Numbered from the stretch's first letter, positions 1 through 8,238 are shown. The stretch is 50,079 bases of DNA from an uncultured Arthrobacter sp. (GCF_902805515.1 NZ_CADCTE010000052.1:1-50079), one strand, 5' to 3'. Notes: generated by a model not told the origin, from the letters alone. Numbers and translations are program-made.

Positions 1-315
1 CCTGAGCCGCCGCCGGTGACCCAGCCGCCGCCCCCGACGACTGAGCCGGCGCCGCCGCCGGTGACCCAGCCGCCGCCCCCGACGACTGAGCCGGCGCCGC
101 CGCCGGTGACCCAGCCGCCGGTGACCCAGCCGCCTCCGACGACCGAGCCGACGCCGCCGCCGGTGACCCAGCCGCCTCCGGCCCCGACAACCGAGCCGGC
201 GCCGCCGCCGAGCGGTCCGTTGCCCACGCAGTCCGCCCCGGTGGATCCCAGCCCGGAACCCAGCGCGGCCATCGAGACCGCCCCGGCCCCACCGCCGACA
301 GCGCCGGAAGGCTGA
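1..315 (+). CDS. C-terminal end of an unknown protein with a Pro/Thr-rich repeat tail (5' truncated)
   Basis: The frame is open from the first base of the window to the TGA at 313-315, so this is the end of a gene starting upstream. The visible part is almost entirely low-complexity: four imperfect copies of a unit reading roughly PPPVTQPPPPTTEPAP, then a less regular Pro/Ala/Ser tail. Such tails usually act as flexible spacers, often on the outer side of the membrane. No domain is visible, so the family cannot be named. In related actinobacteria an Hsp70-like or kinase-like protein with a Pro-rich tail sometimes sits beside IniB loci, but nothing here proves that. The stop lies only 6 bases before the next start, which suggests co-transcription. 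Confidence 0.7.
   Translation, partial: PEPPPVTQPPPPTTEPAPPPVTQPPPPTTEPAPPPVTQPPVTQPPPTTEPTPPPVTQPPPAPTTEPAPPPSGPLPTQSAPVDPSPEPSAAIETAPAPPPTAPEG
7..210 (+). repeat. Tandem 45-bp coding repeat, about four copies
   Basis: A 45-base unit beginning ccgccgccggtgacccagcc is exactly repeated at 7-51 and 52-96. Two degenerate copies follow, one of them with a short internal duplication (gtgacccagccgcc). It encodes the PPPVTQPP(P)PTTEPAP units of the truncated gene and is a likely site of copy-number variation between strains. Confidence 0.85.
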
Positions 316-321
316 CCGGAG

Positions 322-2931
322 GTGCAGGGAGGAAGTCTGGGGGTCTCACTGCCGTGTCCGCTGCGGAGAACGGTTGCCGCGTCCCTCCTCGAGGCTGCGG
401 ACCGGTCCGCGGCCGATCCGCAGCGGCGTCTCGTTGCGGGGATCTCCGGCGCCGGCGGATCAGGCAAGAGCGCCCTTCTCGACCTTGCCGAGGACCGCTA
501 CCGGGAAGCGGGAATCGGCGTCGTGCGCGGCCCTGCCGCCCTCGAGGCTGGAGTCGGTGAAGCCGAATTGGACGGTGCCCGCCGGGCGGTCCTCGTCGAC
601 GACGCCCACCTCCTCGACGACGCCGCGCTTGCCCGGATCCACTCGATTCTTGAGGACCGCTCCGACGATGTAATCGTTTCCTACCGGGGCTGGCCCCGGA
701 GCCCGGCACTGGAGCGCCTCGCCGCCGTCCTCGAACAGCGCCATCCGCCGGTGGTGCTGGGTCCGCTGGGCACTGACGATCTCGCCCGCTATCTCGGTGC
801 CGCCCTGGGCGAGCCGGTGCCGGCGGTGACCCTCGAGCTGGTGGCGAACCTCACGGGCGGAATGCCGTGGCTCGTACAGCGGGTCACCGCGGGCCTGCAG
901 CAGGAGCCCGGCGGAACAGGCTCCGCCCCAGAGGTTCCCCTCGGTGTCATGGACCAGCTCGGCTACGAACTCGACGGCGTCGACACCGCGCTGCGCGAGC
1001 TGCTGCTGGCGATGGCCGTCGGATTCGTCCCGCCGCGGCAGGTCCCGCCGGGGCTGGCGGCGGCCGGTACCCCGGTCGATGCCCTGCTCGCCCGGGGCCG
1101 GGCCGCTGGGATGCTGCTTCCCGACGGACGGCTCGCCCCCCTGATCCGCCGCGCCCTGCTCGCGGCCACTCCCGGCTACCGCATCCGGGAACTGCAGCAC
1201 TCCCTCGTGGACCTGTTGACGGACGGGGAACTGCGGTCCGGGGAGGTTGCCCGCGGACTGGCCCGCGACGGGCTGCAGCACCCCCGGGTGGCGGCTGCGC
1301 TGTTGGCCGCGGCCGACGCGGAGCTGCCCGACGCACCGGAGGCCGCGGCGGCGCTGTACGAGGAGGCGGGCGCCGCCGGCGCCGACGGGCTCTCCACCGC
1401 GGCCCGCCGGGCCCAGGCTGCCGCAGCCATGGGGGACCTCGACGGCGCGTGCAGGATCCTTGACCATCTGCTCGCCCAGAAGGAGGCGCCGGACATCGCC
1501 CGTGCCGCCGACGTCGCCGCGTCCGTGTGGGCCCAGCGCGGCATGCTCGCCCGCGGTGCCGATGTGTACCGATGGCTGGGGGAGGAGCGGGCCGGGAGTT
1601 CCGCCGCCCTGGCCGCCGTCACGATGATCGGCAGCGGCGACCGGGACGCAGCGGAAACGATGCTCGGGGGAACCGCGCAGGACGGCTCTCCGACGGTGCG
1701 TGCCGTCTCGGTCGCCCTGATGGGGAGGGGCGTTCACACCTCGCTGGGGCCCGCTCCGGCGCAGGCCCTGCCCGGACTCATCCGCGCCTCCGACATGATG
1801 ACCGCCTCGGGCCAGGCGCTTCCCCTGCCCGACCTGCCGGCCGCACTCGCCGCCCTGGCGGCACTCAGCAGCGGTGAGCTCAAGCTCGCCGAATCGGTCC
1901 TCGACGCGGCGCTCGCCGGCGGGCAGGGCGGACCGGCGGCCCGCCCACGGCTGCTGCTGCTGCGGGCATGGACCGCACTGCAGCGGGACCTGCCCGGCGA
2001 GGCCCGGTCCTTCGCCGCCGAGGCGGTTCCCGGCCCCGGCACGCTCGTCCCCCGGGACGAGTTCTTCCTCACCGCACTCGAGGTGGCCCTGGCACGGCGG
2101 ACCGGCGATGTCCCGGCCCTGGTGCACGCCTGGCAGCGGGCCCGCGAGGGCATCCTGCGCGTCTCGATCGACCTCTACCTCCTCCTGCCCCTCGGCGAAC
2201 TCCTTGTCGCCGGCGCCCGCCTGCGCGACGCGGGCCGGCTTGAAATCCCGCTCGCCGAGGCCTGGGCGCTGCTGGAGCGGCTGGGCAACCCGCCGCTGTG
2301 GTCGGTGCCGCTGCACTGGGCAGCGGTCCAGGCGGCGCTCCTTTCGGACCGGCCGCAGGACCTTGCCCCGCACGCGGCGGCCCTGGTGCGCAGCGCCGGC
2401 CGCTACCCCCTGGCCGCGGTGCTCGCCACCGGGGGCCGGGTATGGATCTCAGTGCTCGCCGGCCGCTTCGAGGTTCCCGCCGTTGAGAACGCAGCGCGCG
2501 GGCTGGCAGCCGCCGGCTACACCTGGGACGGGTCGCGGCTGGCGGGCCAGGCCGCGTCCCGGGCCGACGACCGGAAAGACATGGCCCGCCTGATGGCCTG
2601 TGCCCGGGACCTGCACCCGGCCCCCGACACCGCGGCCACGCCGTCAGCCCGGCCCGCGGCCGGTACCACCGGTCCGGCGGCGCCGCGGCCGGGTGCGGCC
2701 GCGGGATCGGATGGGTCGGGGCTGAGCGCCCGCGAGCGCGAGGTCGCCCGGCTCGTGCTTGAGGGCAGGACCTACCGGGAGATCGGCCAGGCGATCTTCA
2801 TCTCTCCGCGCACCGCCGAGCACCACATCGCACGCATCCGGCGCCGCCTCGGTGTCACCACCCGCGCCGACCTGCTCGACCAGCTGCGCGTCGCCCTGGC
2901 CAAGGCCGAGAAGGGACCGGGCGGGGCCTAG
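322..2931 (+). CDS. Large ATPase-LuxR transcriptional regulator next to an iniBAC-like locus
   Basis: An 869-residue regulator of the LAL/MalT-like type: N-terminal NTPase, long helical-repeat middle, C-terminal LuxR/NarL DNA-binding domain. The P-loop GAGGSGKS is at residues 43-50 and a Walker B-like stretch LVDDAH at 91-96. The middle is Ala/Leu-rich and probably TPR-like. The helix-turn-helix spans about 801-860 (LSAREREVARLVLEGRTYRE, then SPRTAEHHI). The GTG at 322 is the only plausible early start; a GGAGG at 318-322 overlaps it, so translation may be coupled to the upstream gene ending at 315. It lies directly upstream of the IniB-like gene on the same strand and is the obvious candidate regulator. 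It is more diverged from the four LuxR proteins further right than they are from each other. Function is inferred from domain architecture only; ligand and targets are unknown. Confidence 0.85.
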   Translation: MQGGSLGVSLPCPLRRTVAASLLEAADRSAADPQRRLVAGISGAGGSGKSALLDLAEDRYREAGIGVVRGPAALEAGVGEAELDGARRAVLVDDAHLLDDAALARIHSILEDRSDDVIVSYRGWPRSPALERLAAVLEQRHPPVVLGPLGTDDLARYLGAALGEPVPAVTLELVANLTGGMPWLVQRVTAGLQQEPGGTGSAPEVPLGVMDQLGYELDGVDTALRELLLAMAVGFVPPRQVPPGLAAAGTPVDALLARGRAAGMLLPDGRLAPLIRRALLAATPGYRIRELQHSLVDLLTDGELRSGEVARGLARDGLQHPRVAAALLAAADAELPDAPEAAAALYEEAGAAGADGLSTAARRAQAAAAMGDLDGACRILDHLLAQKEAPDIARAADVAASVWAQRGMLARGADVYRWLGEERAGSSAALAAVTMIGSGDRDAAETMLGGTAQDGSPTVRAVSVALMGRGVHTSLGPAPAQALPGLIRASDMMTASGQALPLPDLPAALAALAALSSGELKLAESVLDAALAGGQGGPAARPRLLLLRAWTALQRDLPGEARSFAAEAVPGPGTLVPRDEFFLTALEVALARRTGDVPALVHAWQRAREGILRVSIDLYLLLPLGELLVAGARLRDAGRLEIPLAEAWALLERLGNPPLWSVPLHWAAVQAALLSDRPQDLAPHAAALVRSAGRYPLAAVLATGGRVWISVLAGRFEVPAVENAARGLAAAGYTWDGSRLAGQAASRADDRKDMARLMACARDLHPAPDTAATPSARPAAGTTGPAAPRPGAAAGSDGSGLSAREREVARLVLEGRTYREIGQAIFISPRTAEHHIARIRRRLGVTTRADLLDQLRVALAKAEKGPGGA

Positions 2932-2939
2932 GGGCCCCG

Positions 2940-3071
2940 GCGGGCGCAGGGGCAAAAACGCGCCCGATTGCGACACCGGCGCCGGATCTAGCGGGCGCGG
3001 GAGCGGCTGCGGCGGGCGTAGGGGCGAAAACGCGCCCGATTGCGACGCCGGGGCCGGATATAGCGGGCGCG
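2940..3071. repeat. Pair of 60-bp direct repeats with conserved internal hairpin
   Basis: Copies at 2940-2999 and 3012-3071 match at 55 of 60 positions by eye and lie on a 72-base period. Each contains cgcgcccg and cgggcgcg, which pair over 8 bp around a small inner ccgg/ccgg hairpin. An alternative stem, cgggcgc with gcgcccg, exists in the first half. The substitutions keep the pairings, one by G-T wobble. They could be operators, a structured RNA or tandem terminators of the LuxR gene ending at 2931. Confidence 0.75.
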
Positions 3072-3128
3072 CCGGTCGTTTTCTGGTGCGCCGGTCGTTT
3101 CCTGGTGAGGTCGTCGTTTCCTGGTCGC
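3072..3128. repeat. Three tandem 19-bp repeats (core tcgtttcctggt)
   Basis: Units 3072-3090, 3091-3109 and 3110-3128 follow each other with an exact 19-base period and share tcgttt(t/c)ctggt. They directly abut the second 60-bp repeat. A 19-base period is close to two helical turns, as expected of cooperative protein-binding sites, but this is inference. Confidence 0.65.
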
Positions 3129-3380
3129 CGGCCGCGCCGAGGTACGGCCTCCCGGCCCGTGCCCGCCCCGTGGTCGCCCGACCCCCGCTTCCGGTGCGCG
3201 GGATGTCCGATTACCCCGTACCCCTACCGTCGGGCGGTGCTCAAACCCCTATTGGAGGAGTCCCCGGAAGGGGAGGAATCCCCGATGGCGGCGGACTGCG
3301 CCGGTCCTAGATTGAACTCAGGCGATCCAAGCATCGGCGCTCTCAGAACAACCGATCATCACCAAGCAGGGGAACCCAAA

Positions 3381-4766
3381 ATGCCAACTCTCGCAACGAC
3401 TCTTCTCGAATTCCTGATGAACCTGTTCAAGGACCCCGAGGCCGCGGCGGCCTTCAAGGCTGACCCCGAGGGGGCCCTCGCCGACGCCGGGCTCGGAGGT
3501 GTCTGCATGGAAGATGTCGATGCGGTCCTGCCGGTCATCCTCGACTACGCCCCCGTCGCGGTGAACTCGTCCTTCGACCGCGAGTACAACACCGGCGGCA
3601 ATGACTCCACCATCGAGGCGCCGATGAGCGGCAACGCCGGCTCGGTCAGCGTCGGCCCGATCACCGGTGCCGGCCACAGCCACGGCGATGACGACGATCA
3701 CGGCCATGACCACGGCCATGACCACGGCCACGGCGGCGGCCGGGGCCACGATCACGATGACAACGACGATGACGACCATGGTCACGACGACTACAACGAT
3801 CACGGCCACGCGGTCCAGACCCTGACCCACGTGATGAACAACTACTCCTACACGTCGACCATCGACGACCGGGACACCATCACCGACCAGTCGGTCAACC
3901 AGAACATCTGGGCCGACGGCGATGTCACCCAGTTCTTCGACAACGACGCCATTGTCGCCTCGGGCGATGACGCCATCGCGGCCGAAGGCGACGTCGAGGT
4001 CGACAACTCCGTCGACGAATCCACCGACAACTCCACCACGGTCCACGCCGGCGATGATTCGCACATCGGTATCGGCAACACGGACGTCGACGTCGAGATC
4101 GAAGACTCCTTCAATGAGGACAACGACGTCACCGAGGATTCCCACAACACCGAGGATTCCTACAACAAGGACAACTCGATCAACGACTCCTACAACAAGG
4201 ACGAGTCGATCAACGACTCCTACAACGAGGACGAGTCGATCAACGACTCCTACAACGAGGACAACGACGAGGACAACGACATCAACGCCTCGTACAACAC
4301 GGACGTCGACGTCGAGTTCGAGGACTCGTTCAACGAGACCACGGACCAGTCGACGACCACGGTACGGGATTCGAACAACGACAATTCGACGACCGTCGAG
4401 ATCGACGACTCCTTCAACGAGGTCGACAAGTCCGTCCCCGACCACTCGATCAACACGGACCTGGACGTCGAGATCGAGGACTCCTTCAACGAGGTCGACG
4501 TCACGGATTCCTACAACGAGACCACGACGACCACCGAGACGACGACGACCACGGAGACCGAGGTCGTCATCGACGAATCCTTCAACACCGACAACTCCGT
4601 CGCCGTCGAGGCGGAGTTCGACGAGTCCTTCAACGACACCTCCACCGAGGTTGTCGTGGACGACATCACCACCGAGTTCACCTCGATCGACGAGTCGGTC
4701 GTCCTGACCGACACCGAGGTCACCGCCGACGAGGGCGGCGAGGTGGACCTGGAGGCCGATTCCTAG
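3381..4766 (+). CDS. IniB-domain protein with His-rich segment and SFN/SYN repeats
   Basis: A 461-residue protein. Residues 1-65 match the IniB N-terminal domain (MPTLATTLLEFLMNLFKDPE, then a segment with ADPEGALADAG and a VLP..LDYAPV end). Residues 99-144 are extremely His/Asp-rich (HDHGHDHGH type), suggesting metal binding. Residues 175-235 show short Gly-Asp turns. From about 240 to 420 there are 13 copies of [DE]xS[FY]N[EKTD], several in a strict 10-residue period (INDSYNEDES). It is strongly acidic, with no signal peptide or membrane segment, which resembles a filamentous or phase-forming scaffold. The ATG at 3381 has an aggggaa site about 8 bases upstream; longer in-frame extensions run into the repeat spacer and are rejected. 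Two dynamin-like genes follow, as in mycobacterial iniB-iniA-iniC. The molecular role is not known. Confidence 0.85.
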   Translation: MPTLATTLLEFLMNLFKDPEAAAAFKADPEGALADAGLGGVCMEDVDAVLPVILDYAPVAVNSSFDREYNTGGNDSTIEAPMSGNAGSVSVGPITGAGHSHGDDDDHGHDHGHDHGHGGGRGHDHDDNDDDDHGHDDYNDHGHAVQTLTHVMNNYSYTSTIDDRDTITDQSVNQNIWADGDVTQFFDNDAIVASGDDAIAAEGDVEVDNSVDESTDNSTTVHAGDDSHIGIGNTDVDVEIEDSFNEDNDVTEDSHNTEDSYNKDNSINDSYNKDESINDSYNEDESINDSYNEDNDEDNDINASYNTDVDVEFEDSFNETTDQSTTTVRDSNNDNSTTVEIDDSFNEVDKSVPDHSINTDLDVEIEDSFNEVDVTDSYNETTTTTETTTTTETEVVIDESFNTDNSVAVEAEFDESFNDTSTEVVVDDITTEFTSIDESVVLTDTEVTADEGGEVDLEADS

Positions 4767-4802
4767 CAGCCTCCCGCAAGTTTGTCTCAAGAAGAACGGC
4801 CC

Positions 4803-4834
4803 GGCCCGGCAGGAAGCGTGCTTCCCGCCGGGCC
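4803..4834 (+). terminator. Strong hairpin between the IniB-like gene and the first GTPase gene
   Basis: ggcccggc (4803-4810) pairs with gccgggcc (4827-4834), and ggaagc (4812-4817) pairs with gcttcc (4820-4825) around a 2-base loop. The stem has 14 paired positions and one mismatch, and begins 36 bases after the stop. No clean T-run follows (gctctgtagt), so it may be a partial terminator or an RNA-stability element setting a high IniB:GTPase ratio. Confidence 0.6.
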
Positions 4835-4877
4835 GCTCTGTAGTCTCGAGTCATCGTCTTTCCCGGGAGGTGCACCT

Positions 4878-6704
4878 GTGGCCGAGCTGGTTCAACTTGT
4901 GGAGCGCGGCATCGACCTGGTGCAGGCCGGAGACCGGGCGGACCTGCGCCGCCGCCTCGACGCGACCCGCGGCCGCCTCCTCGACGCGAACATCCGGGTA
5001 ATCGTCGTTGGAGAGTTTAAGCAGGGCAAGAGCCAGCTCATCAACGCCCTGGTCAACGCGCCCGTGTGCCCGGTGGATGACGACATCGCCACCTCGGTGC
5101 CCACCGTGGTGCGCTACGGCGAGCAGCCTTCGGCCGTCCTCGTGGTGCCCCGGGACGCCGACCCGGCGGCCGACGGCGGGCCCGCGCTGGAGCGGCAGCC
5201 GGTCGACCTGGCCGATATCGCCTCCTACGTCTCGGAAAAGGGCAACCCCGGCAACGAGCGCCGGCTCGTGGCGGCCGAGGTGGCCCTTCCCCGCAAGGTC
5301 CTGACCGGCGGGCTCTCCCTCGTCGATTCGCCCGGGGTCGGCGGCCTCGATTCGGCCCACTCTCTGACGACGCTCACCGCGCTGCCGACGGCCGATGCGA
5401 TGCTGCTGGTCTCCGACGCCTCCCAGGAATACACCGAACCGGAAATCCGCTTCCTGCGCCAGGCCCTGCGGGTCTCCCCGAATATCGGCTGCGTCCTGAC
5501 CAAGACCGACCTCTACCCGCAGTGGCGGCGGGTCGCCGAACTCGACCGCGCCCACCTGGACCGGGTGCGCCCCGGGATCCCGCTGATTCCGGTGTCCTCC
5601 GACCTGCGCCTGCACGCGGCCCGCCTCAAGGACAACGAATTGAATACGGAGTCGGGCTTCCCGGCGCTGGTGGCCTACCTGCGCTCGGACATCCTCGGCT
5701 CCGCCGAAAGGCTCCAACGCCGCTCCGTCGCCCAGGACCTGCTCTCGATCACCGAGCACCTGCGCCTGTCGCTGACGTCGGAACTCGGCGCGCTTGAGGA
5801 CCCCGAACGGACCCCGCTGATGATCGCCGGGCTTGAGGCCGCCAAAGAGCGCGCCGATGAGCAGCGCCGCAGGTCGGCCCGCTGGCAGGTCACCCTCAAC
5901 GACGGCATCAGCGACCTCATCGCCGATATGGAGTACGACCTGCGCGACCGGCTGCGCAGGATCCAGCGCGAAGCGGAGCAGGCGATCGACGAAGGGGACC
6001 CGGGGCCGACCTGGGACCAGTTCGCCCAGTGGCTCGAGCAGCGGGTCGCCTCGGCGGTCTCCGATACCTTCGTCTGGACCAGCGAACGCTCCGCCTGGCT
6101 GGCCGAGCAGGTCGCCGAGCATTTCCAGCAGGACGAGGTGCGGCTGCCGGTGCTTTCGGTCTCCGACACCCAGGACGTCCTGAGCCCCGTCGAGAAGGTG
6201 CCGACGCTCGACCCGGGCAGGGTGGGCCCCCTGCAGAAGGTCCTGATCGGCATGCGCGGATCCTACGGCGGCGTGCTGATGTTCGGGCTGCTCACGGGCA
6301 TCGTCGGCATGTCCCTGATCAACCCCTTTTCGGTGGGAGCGGGGCTCCTGCTGGGACGCAAGGCCTACCGGGAAGACAAGGAGGCGCGGCTCAAGCGCCG
6401 GCAGGGCGAGGCGAAGGCGCTCGTGCGGCGGCAGATCGACGACGTCGTCTTCCAGGTCGGGAAGGAACTCAAGGACCGGCTGCGCCTGATCCAGCGCGCC
6501 ACCCGCGACCACTTCTCCGAGATCGCCGAAGAGCACCACCGCTCGCTGGGTGATTCGGTGGCGGCGGCGCAGAAGGCCGCAGCTACCTACGCCCTCGAGC
6601 GGGAGCAGCGGATGCAGCAGATCCGAGCCGAGCTGAAGCGCGTCGACGCCCTGCACGCCGAGGCCCGCGCACTGGAAGGTGACCCCGCGGCGGCCCGGCC
6701 GTGA
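4878..6704 (+). CDS. Dynamin-like GTPase (IniA-type), membrane-associated
   Basis: A 608-residue member of the bacterial dynamin family. GTPase motifs are visible in order: G1 GEFKQGKS at 45-52, G3 DSPG at 150-153 and G4 TKTD at 208-211. A hydrophobic stretch around 455-490 (MFGLLTGIVGMSL) may be a membrane paddle, and the C-terminus is a long charged helical region typical of a stalk. The family binds membrane and remodels or repairs it, driven by GTP. The GTG start at 4878 has GGGAGG seven bases upstream; the longer in-frame extension would overlap the hairpin and has no good site. Its TGA overlaps the GTG of the next GTPase by 4 bases (GTGA), so the two are translationally coupled and probably form a heteromeric pair like IniA/IniC. 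The specific role is inferred. Confidence 0.88.
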   Translation: MAELVQLVERGIDLVQAGDRADLRRRLDATRGRLLDANIRVIVVGEFKQGKSQLINALVNAPVCPVDDDIATSVPTVVRYGEQPSAVLVVPRDADPAADGGPALERQPVDLADIASYVSEKGNPGNERRLVAAEVALPRKVLTGGLSLVDSPGVGGLDSAHSLTTLTALPTADAMLLVSDASQEYTEPEIRFLRQALRVSPNIGCVLTKTDLYPQWRRVAELDRAHLDRVRPGIPLIPVSSDLRLHAARLKDNELNTESGFPALVAYLRSDILGSAERLQRRSVAQDLLSITEHLRLSLTSELGALEDPERTPLMIAGLEAAKERADEQRRRSARWQVTLNDGISDLIADMEYDLRDRLRRIQREAEQAIDEGDPGPTWDQFAQWLEQRVASAVSDTFVWTSERSAWLAEQVAEHFQQDEVRLPVLSVSDTQDVLSPVEKVPTLDPGRVGPLQKVLIGMRGSYGGVLMFGLLTGIVGMSLINPFSVGAGLLLGRKAYREDKEARLKRRQGEAKALVRRQIDDVVFQVGKELKDRLRLIQRATRDHFSEIAEEHHRSLGDSVAAAQKAAATYALEREQRMQQIRAELKRVDALHAEARALEGDPAAARP

Positions 6705-8185
6705 CCGACGTGGGCGCCGCGGTGGCAGTGCTCGTCCGGGACGCCCAGGAGGTGTACGGGGCGGACCCTGCGGCGCTGGCCGTGCTCTCGGGCTATGACC
6801 GGCGGCTGCGCGAACCGCTCCGCGTCGCCGTCGCCGGGATGGTGAAGGCGGGCAAATCCACGCTTCTCAATGCGGTGATCGGCGAAGAGATCGCCCCCAC
6901 GGACACCGGGGAATGCACCCGGGTCATCACCTGGTACCGCCATGGGGACACCCCCCGGGTGACCCTGCACCCGCTTGACGGTGCCCCGAGGGCGCTGCCC
7001 GTGCGCCGGGTGGAGGGCCGGCTGCAGCTCGACCTCGGCGGCACCCCCGCCGACGAGGTGGACCGGCTCGTGGTGGAATGGCCGGCCCGGGCCCTGCGCG
7101 ACCTCACGCTGATCGACACCCCCGGGATCGCGTCGCTGTCGCGTGAAGTTTCCGCGCGCTCGGTGGGGTTCCTCACCCCGGGCGACGCGCCGTCGGAGGC
7201 CGACGCCCTGATCTACCTGATGCGCCACCTGCACGCGAGTGACCTCGGCTTCCTCGAGTCCTTCCAGGACACCGCGGCGGGCCAGTCAGGTACGGTCAAC
7301 GCACTGGCGGTCCTCTCGCGGGCCGACGAGGTCGGAGCGGGGCGGATCGATGCGCTGCTGGCCGCCCGCGAGGTGGCCGCCCGCTACCGGAACGACGCCG
7401 GCCTGCGCCGCCTCGCCCTGGGCGTCGTCCCGGTCGCCGGCCTCCTCGCCCAGAGCGCGCGGACCCTGCGCCAGAACGAGTTCGCCGCCCTGGCGGCGCT
7501 GGCACGGCTGGAGCGCGGGGACCGCGAGCGCCTCCTCCTCTCGGCCGACCGGTTCGTTCGGGAGGACGCGCCCGGGGGCGTTCCCGCGGGGGAGCGCGCC
7601 GTTCTGCTTGAACGGTTCGGCCTGTTCGGGGTCCGGCTCGCGTGCGTACTGCTCGGCGGGGGCATCGGCGAGCCGACGGCCCTGGCCCGCGAACTGGCCC
7701 GGCGCAGCGGCCTGGACGACATCCTCCGTGCGCTCTCGGGCCAGTTCCAGGCCCGGGCGGCCCAGCTCAAGGCCCGAAACGTCCTGATCGGCGTCGACGC
7801 CCTCGTGCGTGCCCGGCCCCGGCCCGGCACCGCCGCCCTTGCCGCGTCGATCGAGCGGATCCTTGCCGGTGCCCATGAGTACCGGGAGCTTCGGCTCCTT
7901 GGGGTGCTCCACACCAGCGGAGTTGCCCTCGCGCCGGACCTTGCGGCGGACGCGGAACGGCTCATCGGCGGCAGCGGGGTGGCACCCGCGCGCCGGCTGG
8001 GACTGCGGCGGGACGCACCTGCGGATCAGGTGCGGACAGAGGCGGTGCTTCAGCTGCGCCGCTGGCGCGCCGTGGCCGAAAACCCGCTGACCGACAGGAG
8101 CGCCCTGGATCTGTGCCAGACGGTGATCCGCAGCTGCGAGGCGTTGCTTGCCGATACCGCCCAGGAGCCGGCAGCCCCCCTCTGA
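6701..8185 (+). CDS. Second dynamin-like GTPase (IniC-type)
   Basis: A 494-residue GTPase with G1 GMVKAGKST at 46-54, G3 DTPG at 139-142 and an altered G4, SRAD at 206-209. It begins with a GTG inside the stop of the preceding GTPase. It is shorter than its partner and lacks the obvious hydrophobic paddle, matching the IniA/IniC asymmetry of mycobacteria. The C-terminal half is helical, Ala/Leu/Arg-rich. SRAD for (N/T)KxD is tolerated in some dynamin-family proteins but may alter nucleotide specificity or affinity. It is the last gene of the iniBAC-like unit; a short convergent spacer separates it from the next gene on the minus strand. Confidence 0.86.
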   Translation: MTDVGAAVAVLVRDAQEVYGADPAALAVLSGYDRRLREPLRVAVAGMVKAGKSTLLNAVIGEEIAPTDTGECTRVITWYRHGDTPRVTLHPLDGAPRALPVRRVEGRLQLDLGGTPADEVDRLVVEWPARALRDLTLIDTPGIASLSREVSARSVGFLTPGDAPSEADALIYLMRHLHASDLGFLESFQDTAAGQSGTVNALAVLSRADEVGAGRIDALLAAREVAARYRNDAGLRRLALGVVPVAGLLAQSARTLRQNEFAALAALARLERGDRERLLLSADRFVREDAPGGVPAGERAVLLERFGLFGVRLACVLLGGGIGEPTALARELARRSGLDDILRALSGQFQARAAQLKARNVLIGVDALVRARPRPGTAALAASIERILAGAHEYRELRLLGVLHTSGVALAPDLAADAERLIGGSGVAPARRLGLRRDAPADQVRTEAVLQLRRWRAVAENPLTDRSALDLCQTVIRSCEALLADTAQEPAAPL

Positions 8186-8238
8186 ACCCCTGTGTCCCGG
8201 TCCGATGAGCAGGGCTCGCAGTCCGTCAATTACCGGTT

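Larger units (their letters stand above)
2932..3380. other. Repeat-rich regulatory spacer before the IniB-like gene
   Basis: This 449-base spacer contains no convincing gene. In order it holds two 60-base direct repeats (2940-2999 and 3012-3071), three 19-base repeats (3072-3128), a CCCCTAC motif (3221-3227) like those in other regulatory spacers of this window, and a possible -10 box TAGATT at 3308-3313. The leader to the ATG at 3381 would then be about 65 bases. Confidence 0.6.

Noticed and set aside
460..2373. Open frame of 637 codons antisense to the first LuxR regulator
   Set aside because: Gln/Gly/Arg-rich shadow frame created by high G+C; the sense frame has P-loop and HTH motifs.
2940..3128. 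Repeat arrays considered as a CRISPR
   Set aside because: Only two 60-bp and three 19-bp units, no unique spacers between them and no cas genes in the window.
3318..4790. Open frame of 490 codons antisense to the IniB-like gene
   Set aside because: Valine/Gly/Asp-rich mirror of the repetitive GAC/GTC codons; no ribosome site or domain, and the sense strand has the IniB domain.
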